From Bacillus carboniphilus (GTDB lineage: Bacteria > Bacillota > Bacilli > Bacillales > JAIVKR01), in the NCBI RefSeq assembly GCF_020524035.2, contig NZ_CP129013.1:868001-932000 (forward strand): a stretch of 64,000 nucleotides of DNA, written 5' to 3'. The position numbers and the translations under genes were made by a program. Within the stretch, counting starts at the first letter, position 1, and every line of letters begins with the position of its first letter. Below are positions 19,014 to 28,568 of the stretch, piece after piece. Below the pieces are notes generated by a model. That model ran no database searches, was not told the DNA's origin, and saw only the letters and a program-made list of their open reading frames with translations.

Positions 19014-21311
19014 TCAATAAACCCCTTTTAAATTAGGTACTTGAACTGCGATGCTTCCGTCTTCATCAATCTCTTTCATTTCTCCATAAACTTTAATACG
19101 TAATTGAGGTCCATTCTGTGAAATAATAACTTGATCTCTTCCAACAGAAATAGTTAGAAAATGATCACGATAAACAATATTAAAGGTATACCCATCCCAT
19201 GCCTCTGGAGTAAATGGATGAAATGAGAGTTGTTCATTAAAGGTTCTCATGCCTGCAAAACCTTGAACAATACTTAACCAGGAACCCGTCATACTTGTTA
19301 TATGAAGCCCATCTTCCGTATCGTTATTGTAATTGTCTAAATCTAAACGAGCTGTTCGATTATACATTTCATACGCTTTTTCCTCCATTCCGAGTTCAGC
19401 TGCTAAAACGGAATGAACGGATGGAGAAAGAGATGACTCATGAACAGTCATCGGTTCATAAAAGTCAAAATTCTTTCTTTTCTCATCCATTGTAAATTGA
19501 TCATTTAAAAAATATATTCCCTGAAGAACATCTGCTTGCTTAATAAAACAACTTCTTAAAATTTTGTCCCATGACCAATTTTGATTAAGAGGACGATCTG
19601 TTTCTGATAGTTCTTCAACTGTCATCAAATCTTTATCTAAGAAAGTATCATGTTGAACAAAAACGTCTAATTCTTCATCATAAGGTAAGTACATTTTTTC
19701 AGAAATATCTTTCCACATACTCATTTCTTTTTTAGTAATCTTCAATGATTGCTTCTTTTCATTACTAACGTAGCTCAATGACTCTATGGTGTAGTTAATT
19801 GTCCATTTTGCCATTAGATTAGTATACCAATTGTTATTAATATTATTTTCATATTCATTTGGTCCTGTCACACCATGTATCATATAGATATTTTTGTTTT
19901 TATTGAAGTGAACACGATCTGCCCAAAATCGAGTAATTTCAATTAATACATCTATTCCAGTTTGCTGTAAATAGTCTTTATCACCAGTATAATTGACATA
20001 GTTAAATATTGCGTAAGCGATTGCACTATTACGATGAATTTCTTCAAAAGTGATCTCCCATTCATTATGGCATTCGATTCCATTAAACGTGACCATAGGA
20101 TAAAGAGCCCCTTTTAACCCCTGCTTTTTAGCATTTTGACGCGCTCCATCTAACTGATTAAAGCGGTATAACAGTAAGCTTTTAGCTATGTGCTGGTCTG
20201 TTGTTGATAAATATAGAGGAAGGGCATACGCTTCTGTATCCCAATAAGTAGCTCCCCCATATTTTTCACCTGTAAATCCTTTTGGTCCTATATTTAGGCG
20301 AGTATCTTCTCCATAATAAGTAGAGAAAAGCTGAAATAAGTTAAATCGTATTCCTTGTTGAGCCTCGTCATCTCCTTTAATTTCAACATCAGCAATCTCC
20401 CAGCGCTTTAACCACTTCTGTTGATGTTCTGCTAATAAAGAAGTAAAGCCTTTCTTTGCAACTTCCTCAAGTATTTCATATCCCCTTAGTACAAGATCAT
20501 CCTTTTTATAATCACGATCCGTAGTAACAGCAATATATTTCGTTAGCGACACCGTTTCTCCCTTTTTCACCTTGAGTTGGATGGAATTTTCGACATACTC
20601 TTCTTTTTCCATCGTTGTTACTTCATTTACATCACCATCAGCTACTATTTTCATCGTCGTTGCTACTTGAAAAGTAGGTGTTTTAAATGGATTATCTTTT
20701 GTTTTCATGACTAGGTATCCTTGAAAATTGTCTGCACATCTACCTATTTCATCCCAAAAGTCTTCTTCATAATTAGAGTCTTCGTTCCTGACATCTCCAT
20801 TTAAATAAGGAATGAATGTAATTGTACTATCATGATTGATAGCTGTTGCTTTATACTCAATCACGCCTAATTGCTTTTTAGCTATCGAAAGAAAGCGAGT
20901 GACTTCAAAATCGGTTTCTTTATCCTCATGAACAATAGTAAATCTTCGTGTTAAGACTCCATGTTTCATATCTAATTCACGGTAATAATCGATCACCTTA
21001 TTTCTAAATAAATCTACTTCTTCACCATCTACAAACACTTTTACACCTATATAGTTAGTAGAATTGATAACCTTTCCAAAATATTCTGGATAGCCATTTT
21101 TCCACCACCCAACACGTGTTTTATCTGGAAACCATACTCCAGCAATATAAGAGCCTTGATGAAAGTCACCAGAATATGTTTCTTCGAAATTTCCTCTCAT
21201 TCCCATATATCCATTTCCAAGGCTCATCATACTTTCGGCTAAACGGAAATCTTCTGTGTGTACTGTATCTTCTGATATTTTCCATTTATCGGTTTTAAAT
21301 AATCTTTTCAT
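19014..21311 (-). CDS. Maltose phosphorylase (GH65)
   Basis: Inverting phosphorylase of 765 aa that splits maltose with phosphate into beta-glucose-1-phosphate and glucose. GH65 features: N-terminal beta-sandwich, (alpha/alpha)6 barrel with YWDTEAY (356-362) and the catalytic general acid Glu486 in [12 protein letters not shown], and a short C-terminal beta domain. Length and motifs fit maltose rather than trehalose or kojibiose phosphorylase, but the substrate is not certain. Forms a two-gene operon with pgmB; no sugar transporter or regulator gene is adjacent. Confidence 0.88.
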   Translation of the reverse strand: MKRLFKTDKWKISEDTVHTEDFRLAESMMSLGNGYMGMRGNFEETYSGDFHQGSYIAGVWFPDKTRVGWWKNGYPEYFGKVINSTNYIGVKVFVDGEEVDLFRNKVIDYYRELDMKHGVLTRRFTIVHEDKETDFEVTRFLSIAKKQLGVIEYKATAINHDSTITFIPYLNGDVRNEDSNYEEDFWDEIGRCADNFQGYLVMKTKDNPFKTPTFQVATTMKIVADGDVNEVTTMEKEEYVENSIQLKVKKGETVSLTKYIAVTTDRDYKKDDLVLRGYEILEEVAKKGFTSLLAEHQQKWLKRWEIADVEIKGDDEAQQGIRFNLFQLFSTYYGEDTRLNIGPKGFTGEKYGGATYWDTEAYALPLYLSTTDQHIAKSLLLYRFNQLDGARQNAKKQGLKGALYPMVTFNGIECHNEWEITFEEIHRNSAIAYAIFNYVNYTGDKDYLQQTGIDVLIEITRFWADRVHFNKNKNIYMIHGVTGPNEYENNINNNWYTNLMAKWTINYTIESLSYVSNEKKQSLKITKKEMSMWKDISEKMYLPYDEELDVFVQHDTFLDKDLMTVEELSETDRPLNQNWSWDKILRSCFIKQADVLQGIYFLNDQFTMDEKRKNFDFYEPMTVHESSLSPSVHSVLAAELGMEEKAYEMYNRTARLDLDNYNNDTEDGLHITSMTGSWLSIVQGFAGMRTFNEQLSFHPFTPEAWDGYTFNIVYRDHFLTISVGRDQVIISQNGPQLRIKVYGEMKEIDEDGSIAVQVPNLKGVY

Positions 21312-21343
21312 GCTATATCACCCTTTATCTCTTTATAGTTAGT

Positions 21344-21355
21344 GCAAACGTTTGC
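21344..21355. promoter_or_regulatory. LacI/CcpA-type operator upstream of maltose phosphorylase
   Basis: GCAAACGTTTGC is a perfect 12-bp palindrome within AGTGCAAACGTTTGCTCA, resembling a LacI/GalR-family operator or cre. A half-similar AAACGTT recurs at 21367-21373. Confidence 0.6.
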
Positions 21356-21498
21356 TCAAATTGCATAAACGTTCCCTAAAAAGATGTAATTAATCCTCTC
21401 TTTCTATTGTAAAGGTTTTCACAAAAAAAGAAATACCTAATCTAAAAAGAAATGTATTAACTTTTTTCTGTTTTAACCTAGTTAAAAATTCTATTTAA

Positions 21499-21541
21499 AG
21501 CGCCCTTTATGAACCCTGTAGAGCGATTCATAAAGGGCGTT
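21499..21541 (-). terminator. Terminator of the mutS2-like gene
   Basis: CGCCCTTTATGAA (21501-21513) pairs with TTCATAAAGGGCG (21527-21539), 4 bp past the stop codon. Confidence 0.7.
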
Positions 21542-21544
21542 CCG

Positions 21545-23470
21545 TTATTCTTCGTGTTCTAATGAAACGCCATCCATATGCTTTCGATTGAATGAATGAT
21601 TCAATTTCCTATATTCTTTTGACTTAAAGATGATATCAAAGTCATAGTCATCTGGATAAAGTTCTTTAGAAGCTATATACAAGGTTAACCTCTTATGATT
21701 AATTTTTATTTTCTCATCCTTCACTTGTACAATATAATTTCCTTGTTGGTCTGGACCTGTATATACGATTCCAAAGTCACCTTTAGGCCCGATCTTGACG
21801 TTATCACCCATTATAAAAGACTTTATTTTATTGTCGTTCAATGACTTCTCTTTTATTTGTTTTTTAACATGACGATTTGAACTTACTTGTTTTTCAACTG
21901 CTCTTTTTGTCTCGGGATTGTTATTGGTGTAAATTTTGTTCTCCCTATACGTAATTAAATGAGCTTTTTCAACAATTTTAGGATGCATTCCTAATTTTAA
22001 TGCGATCGAAAAAGCTTGACTATCTCCACCTTGACCAATGAGAAGCCGATATGTCGGAAGAAGTGTTTCTAAATCAAACTCCATACTCCCATTGATAAAC
22101 CCTTTCCTATCTGAAGCAAAATCTTTCATTTCGCTAAAGTGGGTGGTTGCAAAAATCATTGCTCCCTTTTTATGCAATTGTTCTAATATAGCAATAGCGA
22201 GCCCCATACCTTCCCCAGGATCGGTACCAGAACCAAGTTCATCGATTAAGATTAAACTTCTATCGTTTGCATGAACTAAGATGTCTATTACATTTTTAAT
22301 ACGTGAACTAAACGTACTTAAGTTTTGTTCTATACTTTGCCCATCTCCAATATCAATAAACATTCGTTGGAAAATTGGAACGTGGCTATCTCCTTCAACC
22401 GGAATTAATAAACCACATTGAGTCATTAAGGTTAGTAATCCAACTGTCTTAATGGTTACCGTTTTCCCACCTGTATTTGGACCCGTGATGACTAGTGATT
22501 GAAGATCATTTCCCAGTTCTACGGTTAAAGGTATTGCCTCTTTTCCGAGTAATGGGTGTCTGGCTTTTTGTAAGGAAAGAAAATGGGACTCATTTACTTT
22601 TGCTTTCTTTCCATCAATCATTACACTATATTTTCCTTTAGCAAACAAGACGTCATATTGAATCATAATGTCTACAGCTAAATGGATTTCTCGTTGATGA
22701 GATTCAACTAATCCTGTTAAATAACTTAATATTGAATCAACTTCAATTTCCTCATCTAACGTTAAACGATTAATTCTTTCTTGAATAATTGATAACTCAA
22801 CAGGTTCTAAATAAAGAGTGGAACCAGAAGCGGAGGTATCTACAACCGCTCCCTCTACTTTTCTTCTATATTCCTTTTTTATTGGAATTACATACCGTTC
22901 ACCCCTTTGACTGACCAATGATTCTTGTAGATAAGACTTGTATTTCTTTGATTGTAAGATGTGTTGAACTTTTTCTTTCAGCCTTTCCTCTTCTATCTTG
23001 ATTTGTTTACGGATCTTTAACAACTGTTTAGACGCATAGTCATCAACTTTCCCGAATTTAATGCACTTTCTAATTTCATTTGCCAAGTCGGGTAGCTCTT
23101 CAATGGCATAAACGTAAGTTGAAATACGAGGGGCTAAAAATTCTTTATCTCTCATATAACGTTTTAATTTTGTGCAACTGTCCAATAAGGAATGAATTTT
23201 CATTAACTGTTCAGGCCGTAAAAGAATCCCTTTATTTAATTGGTCCAAAACGAATGTAACACCGTTAAGACCATGAACTGGAACGGATGAACTTTTTTCT
23301 ATTATGTTCACGGCCTCTTCCACTTCATTTAACCATGCTTCTATTTGTTTTATAGATGTAGAGGGAACCAGATTTTGTATTTGTCGTTTTCCTTCTTCTG
23401 TTAATGCGTGTTGAGCAACTTGATTTTTTATTTCATTAAAACCTAATAATTGATATGTTTGTTCGTTCAT
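21545..23470 (-). CDS. MutS2-like ATPase lacking the Smr nuclease domain
   Basis: 641-aa protein of the MutS2 branch of MutS ATPases. Core/lever helices (to about 270), a clamp region (SQRGERYVIPIKKEYRRKVEGAVVDTSASG) and a C-terminal ATPase with Walker A VITGPNTGGKTVTIK and Walker B LILIDELGSGTDPG are present. Full MutS2 is about 785 aa and ends in a KOW and an Smr endonuclease domain; here the tail ends NRKHMDGVSLEHEE with no Smr motif. It is therefore likely a paralogue of housekeeping mutS2. B. subtilis MutS2 acts on collided ribosomes; whether this short form does is unknown. Start at 23470 is set by GGAGGAAG. Confidence 0.82.
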   Translation of the reverse strand: MNEQTYQLLGFNEIKNQVAQHALTEEGKRQIQNLVPSTSIKQIEAWLNEVEEAVNIIEKSSSVPVHGLNGVTFVLDQLNKGILLRPEQLMKIHSLLDSCTKLKRYMRDKEFLAPRISTYVYAIEELPDLANEIRKCIKFGKVDDYASKQLLKIRKQIKIEEERLKEKVQHILQSKKYKSYLQESLVSQRGERYVIPIKKEYRRKVEGAVVDTSASGSTLYLEPVELSIIQERINRLTLDEEIEVDSILSYLTGLVESHQREIHLAVDIMIQYDVLFAKGKYSVMIDGKKAKVNESHFLSLQKARHPLLGKEAIPLTVELGNDLQSLVITGPNTGGKTVTIKTVGLLTLMTQCGLLIPVEGDSHVPIFQRMFIDIGDGQSIEQNLSTFSSRIKNVIDILVHANDRSLILIDELGSGTDPGEGMGLAIAILEQLHKKGAMIFATTHFSEMKDFASDRKGFINGSMEFDLETLLPTYRLLIGQGGDSQAFSIALKLGMHPKIVEKAHLITYRENKIYTNNNPETKRAVEKQVSSNRHVKKQIKEKSLNDNKIKSFIMGDNVKIGPKGDFGIVYTGPDQQGNYIVQVKDEKIKINHKRLTLYIASKELYPDDYDFDIIFKSKEYRKLNHSFNRKHMDGVSLEHEE

Positions 23471-23501
23471 TTTTTCTTCCTCCGCATAATTATTGTAAAA
23501 A

Positions 23502-23534
23502 CAAAAAAACCGCAACGAACAATGTTCATTGCAG
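23502..23534 (-). terminator. Terminator in the 5' leader of the mutS2-like gene
   Basis: On the minus strand CTGCAATGAAC (23534-23524) pairs with GTTCGTTGCGG (23520-23510), then seven T. It ends about 30 bases before the start codon, with the coding RBS just downstream, which is an attenuator position. Confidence 0.7.
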
Positions 23535-23570
23535 TCTTTAACGAGTGAGCCTGTTTATTTGCAAGTTTAG

Positions 23571-23582
23571 TTAAGTAACCAT
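23571..23582 (-). CDS. Putative three-codon leader ORF (Met-Val-Thr)
   Basis: ATGGTTACTTAA preceded by AGGTGAGATCATTT, a fair RBS spacing, and located 36 bases before the attenuator-like hairpin. Existence as a translated leader peptide is inference. Confidence 0.25.
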   Translation of the reverse strand: MVT

Positions 23583-23625
23583 AAATGATCTCACCTAAAC
23601 GAGGATAAAAATGAACAAAATTCTA

Positions 23626-23660
23626 TAGTGTGTGTTCAAAAAGCAAGATTTTCTAGGCTT
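23626..23660. repeat. Remnant of an R1 repeat end
   Basis: TATAGTGTGTGTTCAAAAAG matches the left end of R1 elements (TATAAGTGCGTGTTCAAAAAG) with one deletion and a substitution. No matching right end is clear. Confidence 0.45.
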
Positions 23661-23706
23661 TCTAGCATTTTAAACAGACGCAAGTTTGTTGTTCTTTTTA
23701 TCCAAT

Positions 23707-23735
23707 AAAAAAGCTGCATCCAAGAGGATACAGCC
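23707..23735 (-). terminator. Intrinsic terminator ending the leader RNA
   Basis: GGCTGTATCC (23735-23726) and GGATGCAGC (23721-23713) form a stem with a TCTT loop, then six T on the minus strand. Confidence 0.75.
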
Positions 23736-23862
23736 GTACAAATAAACGGAACCTGTCCTGCTATGAAGTAGTCCTTAACCATTCAATCAAAAAGCATACG
23801 AAACAATAGCCTAAATATATCCATTTAGACTTTCCTTTTGATTGACCGTATGAAATTACGGA

Positions 23863-23886
23863 TTAGTTAAGAACGACCCCTAACAT
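23863..23886 (-). CDS. Putative seven-codon leader peptide
   Basis: MLGVVLN-stop, with AAAGGAG 8 bases before the ATG and a strong promoter about 45 bp upstream. The last three sense codons form one arm of the first stem of the candidate RNA, so translation would open that stem. Confidence 0.35.
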   Translation of the reverse strand: MLGVVLN

Positions 23887-23929
23887 AAACAGAACTCCTT
23901 TAAAATGTCATTTTATTAATACACTATGG

Positions 23930-23958
23930 ATGTTACCCTAAATTATTATGTTTGTCAA
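23930..23958 (-). promoter_or_regulatory. Strong SigA promoter of the leader RNA
   Basis: -35 TTGACA (23958-23953), exactly 17 bp, -10 TAACAT (23935-23930). Confidence 0.75.
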
Positions 23959-24002
23959 CAATTAAAATAAAATAGGCTTAAACAAAACTATTTAAGATAA
24001 AA

Positions 24003-24182
24003 GAACCGTCTAGCGCCGCAGATGTAAAGGAACGTTAACTAAGTACAGTCACGACAAGCGAACTAACGTTGACACTAGCACCTAATGTGTGTCGAAAGCA
24101 TCACCAGTCGCTCGGCGCTGGAGCTAGACAAAAATAAAAGCACCATCCAAATAAGGACAGGTTTTTATACTTTCTTACTCTG
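24003..24182 (-). repeat. R2 interspersed repeat, copy A
   Basis: About 180 bp. Read on the minus strand it starts CAGAGTAAGAAAGTATAAAA and continues through GTCTAGCTCCAGCGCC to GGCGCTAGACGG, closely matching the element at 30157-30350. It lies between the aconitase terminator and the leader RNA promoter. It contains complementary GTCTAGC/GCTAGAC blocks near both ends. Confidence 0.75.
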
Positions 24183-24184
24183 TT

Positions 24185-24214
24185 AAAAAGGCGCCCATGT
24201 TAGGACACCTTTTA
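24185..24214 (-). terminator. Aconitase terminator
   Basis: On the minus strand AAAAGGTGTCC pairs with GGGCGCCTTTT, followed by T. Confidence 0.65.
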
Positions 24215-24226
24215 ATTAAATCTTCA

Positions 24227-26950
24227 TTATGCTTTTAATTTATCACGTAATACCATTTTCAAGATACCACCATGACGGTAGTAATCAATCTCTACATCGC
24301 TATCGAAACGAACAAGTACTTCAAATTGTTTCTCGTTTCCTTCTTCGTCAGTTGCAATCACTTTCACATGGTCACGTGGTTTAACGCTTTCATCAATTAA
24401 TACTTCCATCGTTTCTCTTCCAGTTAAACCTAGAGTTTCTGCACTTTCACCTTCTTTAAATTGCAAAGGAAGGACACCCATTAAAACTAAGTTACTGCGA
24501 TGAATACGTTCAAAGCTTTGTGCAATAACCGTTTTAATTCCAAGTAAGTTTGTTCCTTTAGCTGCCCAGTCACGTGAGCTTCCCATACCGTAATCATGAC
24601 CAGCTAATACAACTAACCCAGTATCATTTTCCTTATATTTCATACAGGCATCATACATCGGCATCACATCACCTGTTGGCCAGTAAGTTGTAAACCCACC
24701 TTCTGTCCCAGGTGCAATTTGATTTCGAATACGAATGTTGGCAAACGTTCCTCTCATCATTACCTCATGGTTTCCTCGACGAGATCCATAGGAGTTAAAG
24801 TCACGTGGAGTAACGTTATTATCTTGAAGGTATTTTCCAGCAGGTGTATCTTTACCAATTGCACCCGCAGGTGAAATATGATCAGTTGTAACTGAATCAC
24901 CAAACTTACCAACAATACGCATGTTATTTAACGTTTCAACCTTTCCAGGTTCTGGTGATAATCCTTCAAAGAATGGCGGGTTTTGAATATATGTTGAAGA
25001 TTGATCCCACGTATAGAGATCTTCATCAGTTGTTTCAATTTTATTCCAACGTTCATTGTCATCAAACACACGCTCATATTCTTCTCTAAACAATTCAGGT
25101 GTTACAGTATGTTGAACAACTTCATTGATTTCATCCGTGGATGGCCAGATATCATGTAAGAAAATCTCATTGCCATCTTTGTCCTTACCAAATGAATCTT
25201 TTTGTAAGTCAATATCCACCGTACCAGCTAAAGCATAAGCGACAACTAACGGAGGAGAAGCTAAATAATTTCCTTTCACTAACGGATGAATACGTCCTTC
25301 AAAGTTACGATTTCCTGAAAGGACTGAAGTCACAAGCAAATCATTTTTAGCAATTGCATCTTCAATTTCGTCAGCAAGCGGTCCAGAGTTTCCAATACAT
25401 GTTGTACATCCATAACCGACTAGGTTGAAACCTAATTTTTGTAGGTAAGGCATTAATCCTGAGTTTTCTAAGTATCCAGTCACAACTTTCGATCCTGGAG
25501 CAAGAGATGTTTTTACGTAAGCAGGAACATCTAATCCCTTTTCAATCGCTTTTTTAGCAACTAGTCCAGCTGCTACTAGTACGTATGGGTTCGAGGTGTT
25601 TGTACAGCTTGTAATCGCTGCAATCGCAACAGCACCCGTTTTCATCGTTACTTCTTGACCATCTTTCAAATGAAACGTAATCGTTTTGTCTACTTCTGAC
25701 TCTTCAAGTCCAAATCCTTGATTCCCTTGTGGTGCAGTTAAGGCTTTTGTAAATGCGTCCTTCATCATAGAAAGTGGGATTAAATCTTGAGGACGCTTAG
25801 GGCCTGAAAGATTTGCTTCAATGGTAGAAAGGTCAATTTCTACTGTGTCTGTAAAGATTGGATCTTCCAAATCTGGTGTATAGAATAAGCCATTTTCAGA
25901 GCAATATTGCTCTACAACTTTTATACTTTCTTCATCTCTACCCGTTAATCGCATGTAGTTTAACGACTCTCCATCAACAGGGAAAAATCCGCACGTTGCT
26001 CCGTATTCCGGAGCCATGTTAGCAATAGTTGCACGGTCAGCTAAAGGTAATTTCGCTACACCCGGACCATAAAATTCAACAAACTTACCAACTACTCCTT
26101 TTTGTCTTAAAACTTGAGTAACTTTTAACGCTAGATCAGTTGCTGTTGTTCCGTTAGGTAGGGTACCTGTTAATTTTACTCCAATAACTTCAGGCACAGG
26201 GAAATAAGAAGGTTGTCCTAGCATTCCTGCTTCAGCTTCAATTCCTCCAACACCCCAACCTAAAACGCCAATTCCGTTAATCATAGTCGTATGGGAATCT
26301 GTTCCTACTAATGTATCTGGATACGCTTCAAACTCTCCATCTTCATTTGTCACAGCGTGTACTACATTTGCTAAGTATTCTAAGTTTACTTGGTGAACAA
26401 TGCCTGTTGCTGGAGGAACAGCACGATAATTATCAAACGCTTTTTTAGCCCAGCTTAAAAATTTATATCGTTCTGCATTTCTTTCAAATTCCAAATCCAT
26501 ATTAAATGCTAGAGAATCTTCTGTGCCTGCACGATCTACTTGAACCGAGTGATCAATAACTAGATCAACAGGAATTTCTGGATTAATTTTAGAAGGATCT
26601 CCACCTATATCAGCCATTGCTTTTCTTAATGAGGCTAAGTCTACTACTGCTGGAACTCCTGTGAAATCTTGCAAAATAACACGTGAAGGTTTAAACGGGA
26701 CATCTATATTTTTTAATTCTTCAGTCCCCCATTTTGCTAGATTTTCAACATGTTCTTTTTTTATTACTCGTCCATCAACTTGACGAAGAACGGACTCTAA
26801 TAAAACTTTTATTGAATATGGTAGGCGTGAAACATTCCCTATTCCCGCTTCTTCTAACGCCTTTAATGAATAATAATGATATTTTTTTCCATTTACTTGA
26901 AAGCTTTTTCTTGCTTGGAAAACATCGTTGTTTACTAATTGTTGCGTCAT
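24227..26950 (-). CDS. acnA: Aconitate hydratase
   Basis: [4Fe-4S] enzyme of the TCA cycle (citB in B. subtilis), 907 aa, interconverting citrate and isocitrate; the apo form can bind RNA. Cluster ligands are in [18 protein letters not shown] and [13 protein letters not shown]; the C-terminal swivel domain has GRETMEVLI and [21 protein letters not shown] precedes the ATG. A repeat element begins 40 bp upstream, so the native promoter is probably displaced; a CcpC-like dyad is seen on its far side. Confidence 0.97.
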   Translation of the reverse strand: MTQQLVNNDVFQARKSFQVNGKKYHYYSLKALEEAGIGNVSRLPYSIKVLLESVLRQVDGRVIKKEHVENLAKWGTEELKNIDVPFKPSRVILQDFTGVPAVVDLASLRKAMADIGGDPSKINPEIPVDLVIDHSVQVDRAGTEDSLAFNMDLEFERNAERYKFLSWAKKAFDNYRAVPPATGIVHQVNLEYLANVVHAVTNEDGEFEAYPDTLVGTDSHTTMINGIGVLGWGVGGIEAEAGMLGQPSYFPVPEVIGVKLTGTLPNGTTATDLALKVTQVLRQKGVVGKFVEFYGPGVAKLPLADRATIANMAPEYGATCGFFPVDGESLNYMRLTGRDEESIKVVEQYCSENGLFYTPDLEDPIFTDTVEIDLSTIEANLSGPKRPQDLIPLSMMKDAFTKALTAPQGNQGFGLEESEVDKTITFHLKDGQEVTMKTGAVAIAAITSCTNTSNPYVLVAAGLVAKKAIEKGLDVPAYVKTSLAPGSKVVTGYLENSGLMPYLQKLGFNLVGYGCTTCIGNSGPLADEIEDAIAKNDLLVTSVLSGNRNFEGRIHPLVKGNYLASPPLVVAYALAGTVDIDLQKDSFGKDKDGNEIFLHDIWPSTDEINEVVQHTVTPELFREEYERVFDDNERWNKIETTDEDLYTWDQSSTYIQNPPFFEGLSPEPGKVETLNNMRIVGKFGDSVTTDHISPAGAIGKDTPAGKYLQDNNVTPRDFNSYGSRRGNHEVMMRGTFANIRIRNQIAPGTEGGFTTYWPTGDVMPMYDACMKYKENDTGLVVLAGHDYGMGSSRDWAAKGTNLLGIKTVIAQSFERIHRSNLVLMGVLPLQFKEGESAETLGLTGRETMEVLIDESVKPRDHVKVIATDEEGNEKQFEVLVRFDSDVEIDYYRHGGILKMVLRDKLKA

Positions 26951-26990
26951 GTCGTCGTCTCCCCCTTATTAAGTCTTACAAGGTGTGTAA

Positions 26991-27402
26991 TTATAGAGGT
27001 TGTTCAAAAAGTCATGAAAAATTGCTGTCGAATAACTTTGTTGTCTCGCTATTCCAAGCTCCGACGCCAGGATTGGCTAGCACGAACGTTGTCCCTAGGA
27101 TGGGGACGTCTTTAGCTCGTGATCCTTCAGTTTGTACACTGTGGTGCTTCGATGCCCAGGACGGGCTAGCGCAGGCGTTGTTACAGGACGTGACTGAACT
27201 TAGCCTGCGTTCCTTTAAGCAGTCGCCTCGTTCTTGTCTAGTTCTATCGCCTAGCCACTCGAGGTCATAAGCTAGGATTTCATGAAAGGTAAAGAGCACC
27301 TTTCAAGGTAATCCCATCTTATGCTTGTCGTGGCTGATCAAGGCGATGACACTTTTCGACTTCTCGGCTCTTTTCCCCCTTCTTTTTGAACACGCACTTA
27401 TA
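26991..27402 (-). repeat. R1 interspersed repeat, copy in the aconitase leader
   Basis: About 412 bp in reverse orientation. It begins TTATAGAGGTTGTTCAAAAAG and ends CTTTTTGAACACGCACTTATA. The interior holds GTCTAGTTCTATCGCC-like and GAACGAGGCG-like (reverse: CGCCTCGTTC) segments shared with the copy at 39361. No transposase-sized ORF. GTTCAAAAAG/CTTTTTGAAC are inverted ends. Confidence 0.75.
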
Positions 27403-27489
27403 ATCATTCTCCCACCTCTTAAATTTCGCACATGTTAATCTTATAACAACAAAATACATAAGTAAATAACAATCCTGTTATCGTTTACT

Positions 27490-27504
27490 ATAAGTATTAC
27501 TTAT
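27490..27504. promoter_or_regulatory. CcpC-like dyad upstream of aconitase
   Basis: ATAAGTATTACTTAT fits ATAA-N7-TTAT, the site of the citrate-responsive regulator CcpC at citB promoters. It is extended to CTATAAGT/ACTTATAG arms. It lies about 540 bp from the aconitase start because the R1 element intervenes. Confidence 0.5.
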
Positions 27505-27598
27505 AGGTGGATTGCTTATGAGGTTCCCCTGATATACTATGATAAAAAAGCGATGAACCTGGGCATAGTAATATTAATTACTACTAGGAGGTGGGAAA

Positions 27599-27748
27599 AT
27601 GGCCAAAGAAAAAGCCAATCATATCATCGAAGGAATGAACGATGCAAAAGCCCAAGGAGTTGGAACTGGGTACAACGAAGATGAATCCTTATCAGAATTA
27701 ACTGCTGCAGAACGGCAAAATAATAAAAAGAGAAAGAAAAATCAATAA
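27599..27748 (+). CDS. sspO: Small acid-soluble spore protein O
   Basis: 49 aa: [20 protein letters not shown] and the C-terminus [12 protein letters not shown] are diagnostic of SspO (formerly CotK). AGGAGGTGG precedes the ATG. Divergent from aconitase as in B. subtilis. TATACTA at 27532-27538 resembles a SigG -10. Confidence 0.95.
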   Translation: MAKEKANHIIEGMNDAKAQGVGTGYNEDESLSELTAAERQNNKKRKKNQ

Positions 27749-27773
27749 CATTTATTGACTGAATGGATACAAA

Positions 27774-27795
27774 TAAGCCTCCATTAGGAGGCTCT
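27774..27795 (+). terminator. Hairpin after sspO
   Basis: AGCCTCC (27776-27782) pairs with GGAGGCT (27787-27793); the T tract is weak. Confidence 0.45.
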
Positions 27796-27945
27796 ACGGT
27801 TTATTCGATTATTACTACACTATTGTCGTAAATGAATTCAGTTAAGAAAAACGAGAACTTACGAGTCTTAGGGCGTTTGAACTAGAAAACAATAAAAACA
27901 CAATCTAAATATAAGGACGGATTTTCATGTTTATCTATAAGCCCT

Positions 27946-28206
27946 TCAACTTTCTTGATTAATCTTATCAACCATCGTTTCTAAATCACGCTGATATTGC
28001 TCTAGGCGATCACGTTGCGTTTCTGTTGCTACTTCTAAAGCATTTTGTATTTGCTGATACGCTTCAATCACTTCTTCTTTTAAATGCTTTATTTGCGAAC
28101 CATAATCTGGTCCATCAACAATCATTCCTTCATAAACATCGCGCGCTTCTTTTGCTCCTTGCTGAGCAGCTTGAAAGGCTTGTTGACTATTTTTATGATA
28201 AGGCAA
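27946..28206 (-). CDS. Small helical hypothetical protein, 86 aa
   Basis: TTG start at 28206 with GGAGGG six bases upstream. The protein is highly polar and alpha-helical (AFQAAQQGAKEAR, LKEEVIEAYQQIQNALE, RDRLEQYQRDLETMVDKI), like several small Bacillus proteins of unknown function. I do not recognise the family. It lies between sspO and sspP, both on the opposite strand, so a sporulation role is possible but unproven. Confidence 0.65.
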   Translation of the reverse strand: MPYHKNSQQAFQAAQQGAKEARDVYEGMIVDGPDYGSQIKHLKEEVIEAYQQIQNALEVATETQRDRLEQYQRDLETMVDKINQES

Positions 28207-28260
28207 AGGAAACCCTCCTATCTTATTGAAAGTTATCCCTATTTTTACACTTCATTCGCA

Positions 28261-28291
28261 TGAATATACATCGTTTTTTAGGTTAGTCTAC
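28261..28291 (+). promoter_or_regulatory. Candidate SigG promoter of sspP
   Basis: TGAATA (28261-28266) is a perfect sigma-G -35; an AGTCTA -10-like element follows about 18 bp later. Confidence 0.4.
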
Positions 28292-28341
28292 TCAAGTAGT
28301 GTTTTTTCAAAAAAAATGTACAACATTAAAAGGGTGATTTT

Positions 28342-28488
28342 ATGACAAATAAAAATAATGGAAAAGGCATAAGAGACAATTCTTCAAAAGGGCATAACGG
28401 GAGCCAACCAGAACCTTTAGACGGATCCAAAAAGGTGAAAAACAGAAACCATACAAAACAAAACCAAAAATCCAGCCATGACTTTTAG
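28342..28488 (+). CDS. sspP: Small acid-soluble spore protein P
   Basis: 48 aa. [19 protein letters not shown] and the C-terminal SSHDF match SspP (formerly CotL). AAAGGGTGA lies upstream of the ATG. Asn-, Lys- and Gly-rich like other minor core proteins. Confidence 0.94.
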   Translation: MTNKNNGKGIRDNSSKGHNGSQPEPLDGSKKVKNRNHTKQNQKSSHDF

Positions 28489-28568
28489 TTTATACAATAA
28501 CATTCATTTTTTGGTAAACAAATCAGTTCTTCATGAATAGTCTAATAAAAACGTCTTTGGAGGTTTTT

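Larger units (their letters stand above)
23707..23923 (-). ncRNA. Candidate structured leader or small RNA upstream of the mutS2-like gene
   Basis: A near-perfect promoter (23958-23930) and a strong terminator (23735-23707) define a transcript of about 217 nt. Inside are several pairings: CCGTA/TACGG, TCAATCAAAAG/CTTTTTGATTGA, CTAAAT/ATTTAG, and GTTCTTAAC with GGTTAAGGAC. The last overlaps the final codons of a 7-codon ORF that has its own RBS. I cannot match it to a known RNA family. It may be a free small RNA or an attenuated leader. Confidence 0.5.

Noticed and set aside
23583..23798. Minus-strand reading frame starting MVKDYF inside the leader RNA
   Set aside because: No RBS, and the frame crosses the terminator hairpin and an R1 fragment; unlikely to be translated.
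24003..24182. Possible CRISPR array or tRNA in the repeat regions
   Set aside because: Repeats are few, long and mosaic, without regular spacers; no cloverleaf or T-loop was found.
26734..27270. Plus-strand ORF of 178 codons across the aconitase start and R1
   Set aside because: Half is antisense to aconitase and half is repeat sequence; no RBS or family similarity.
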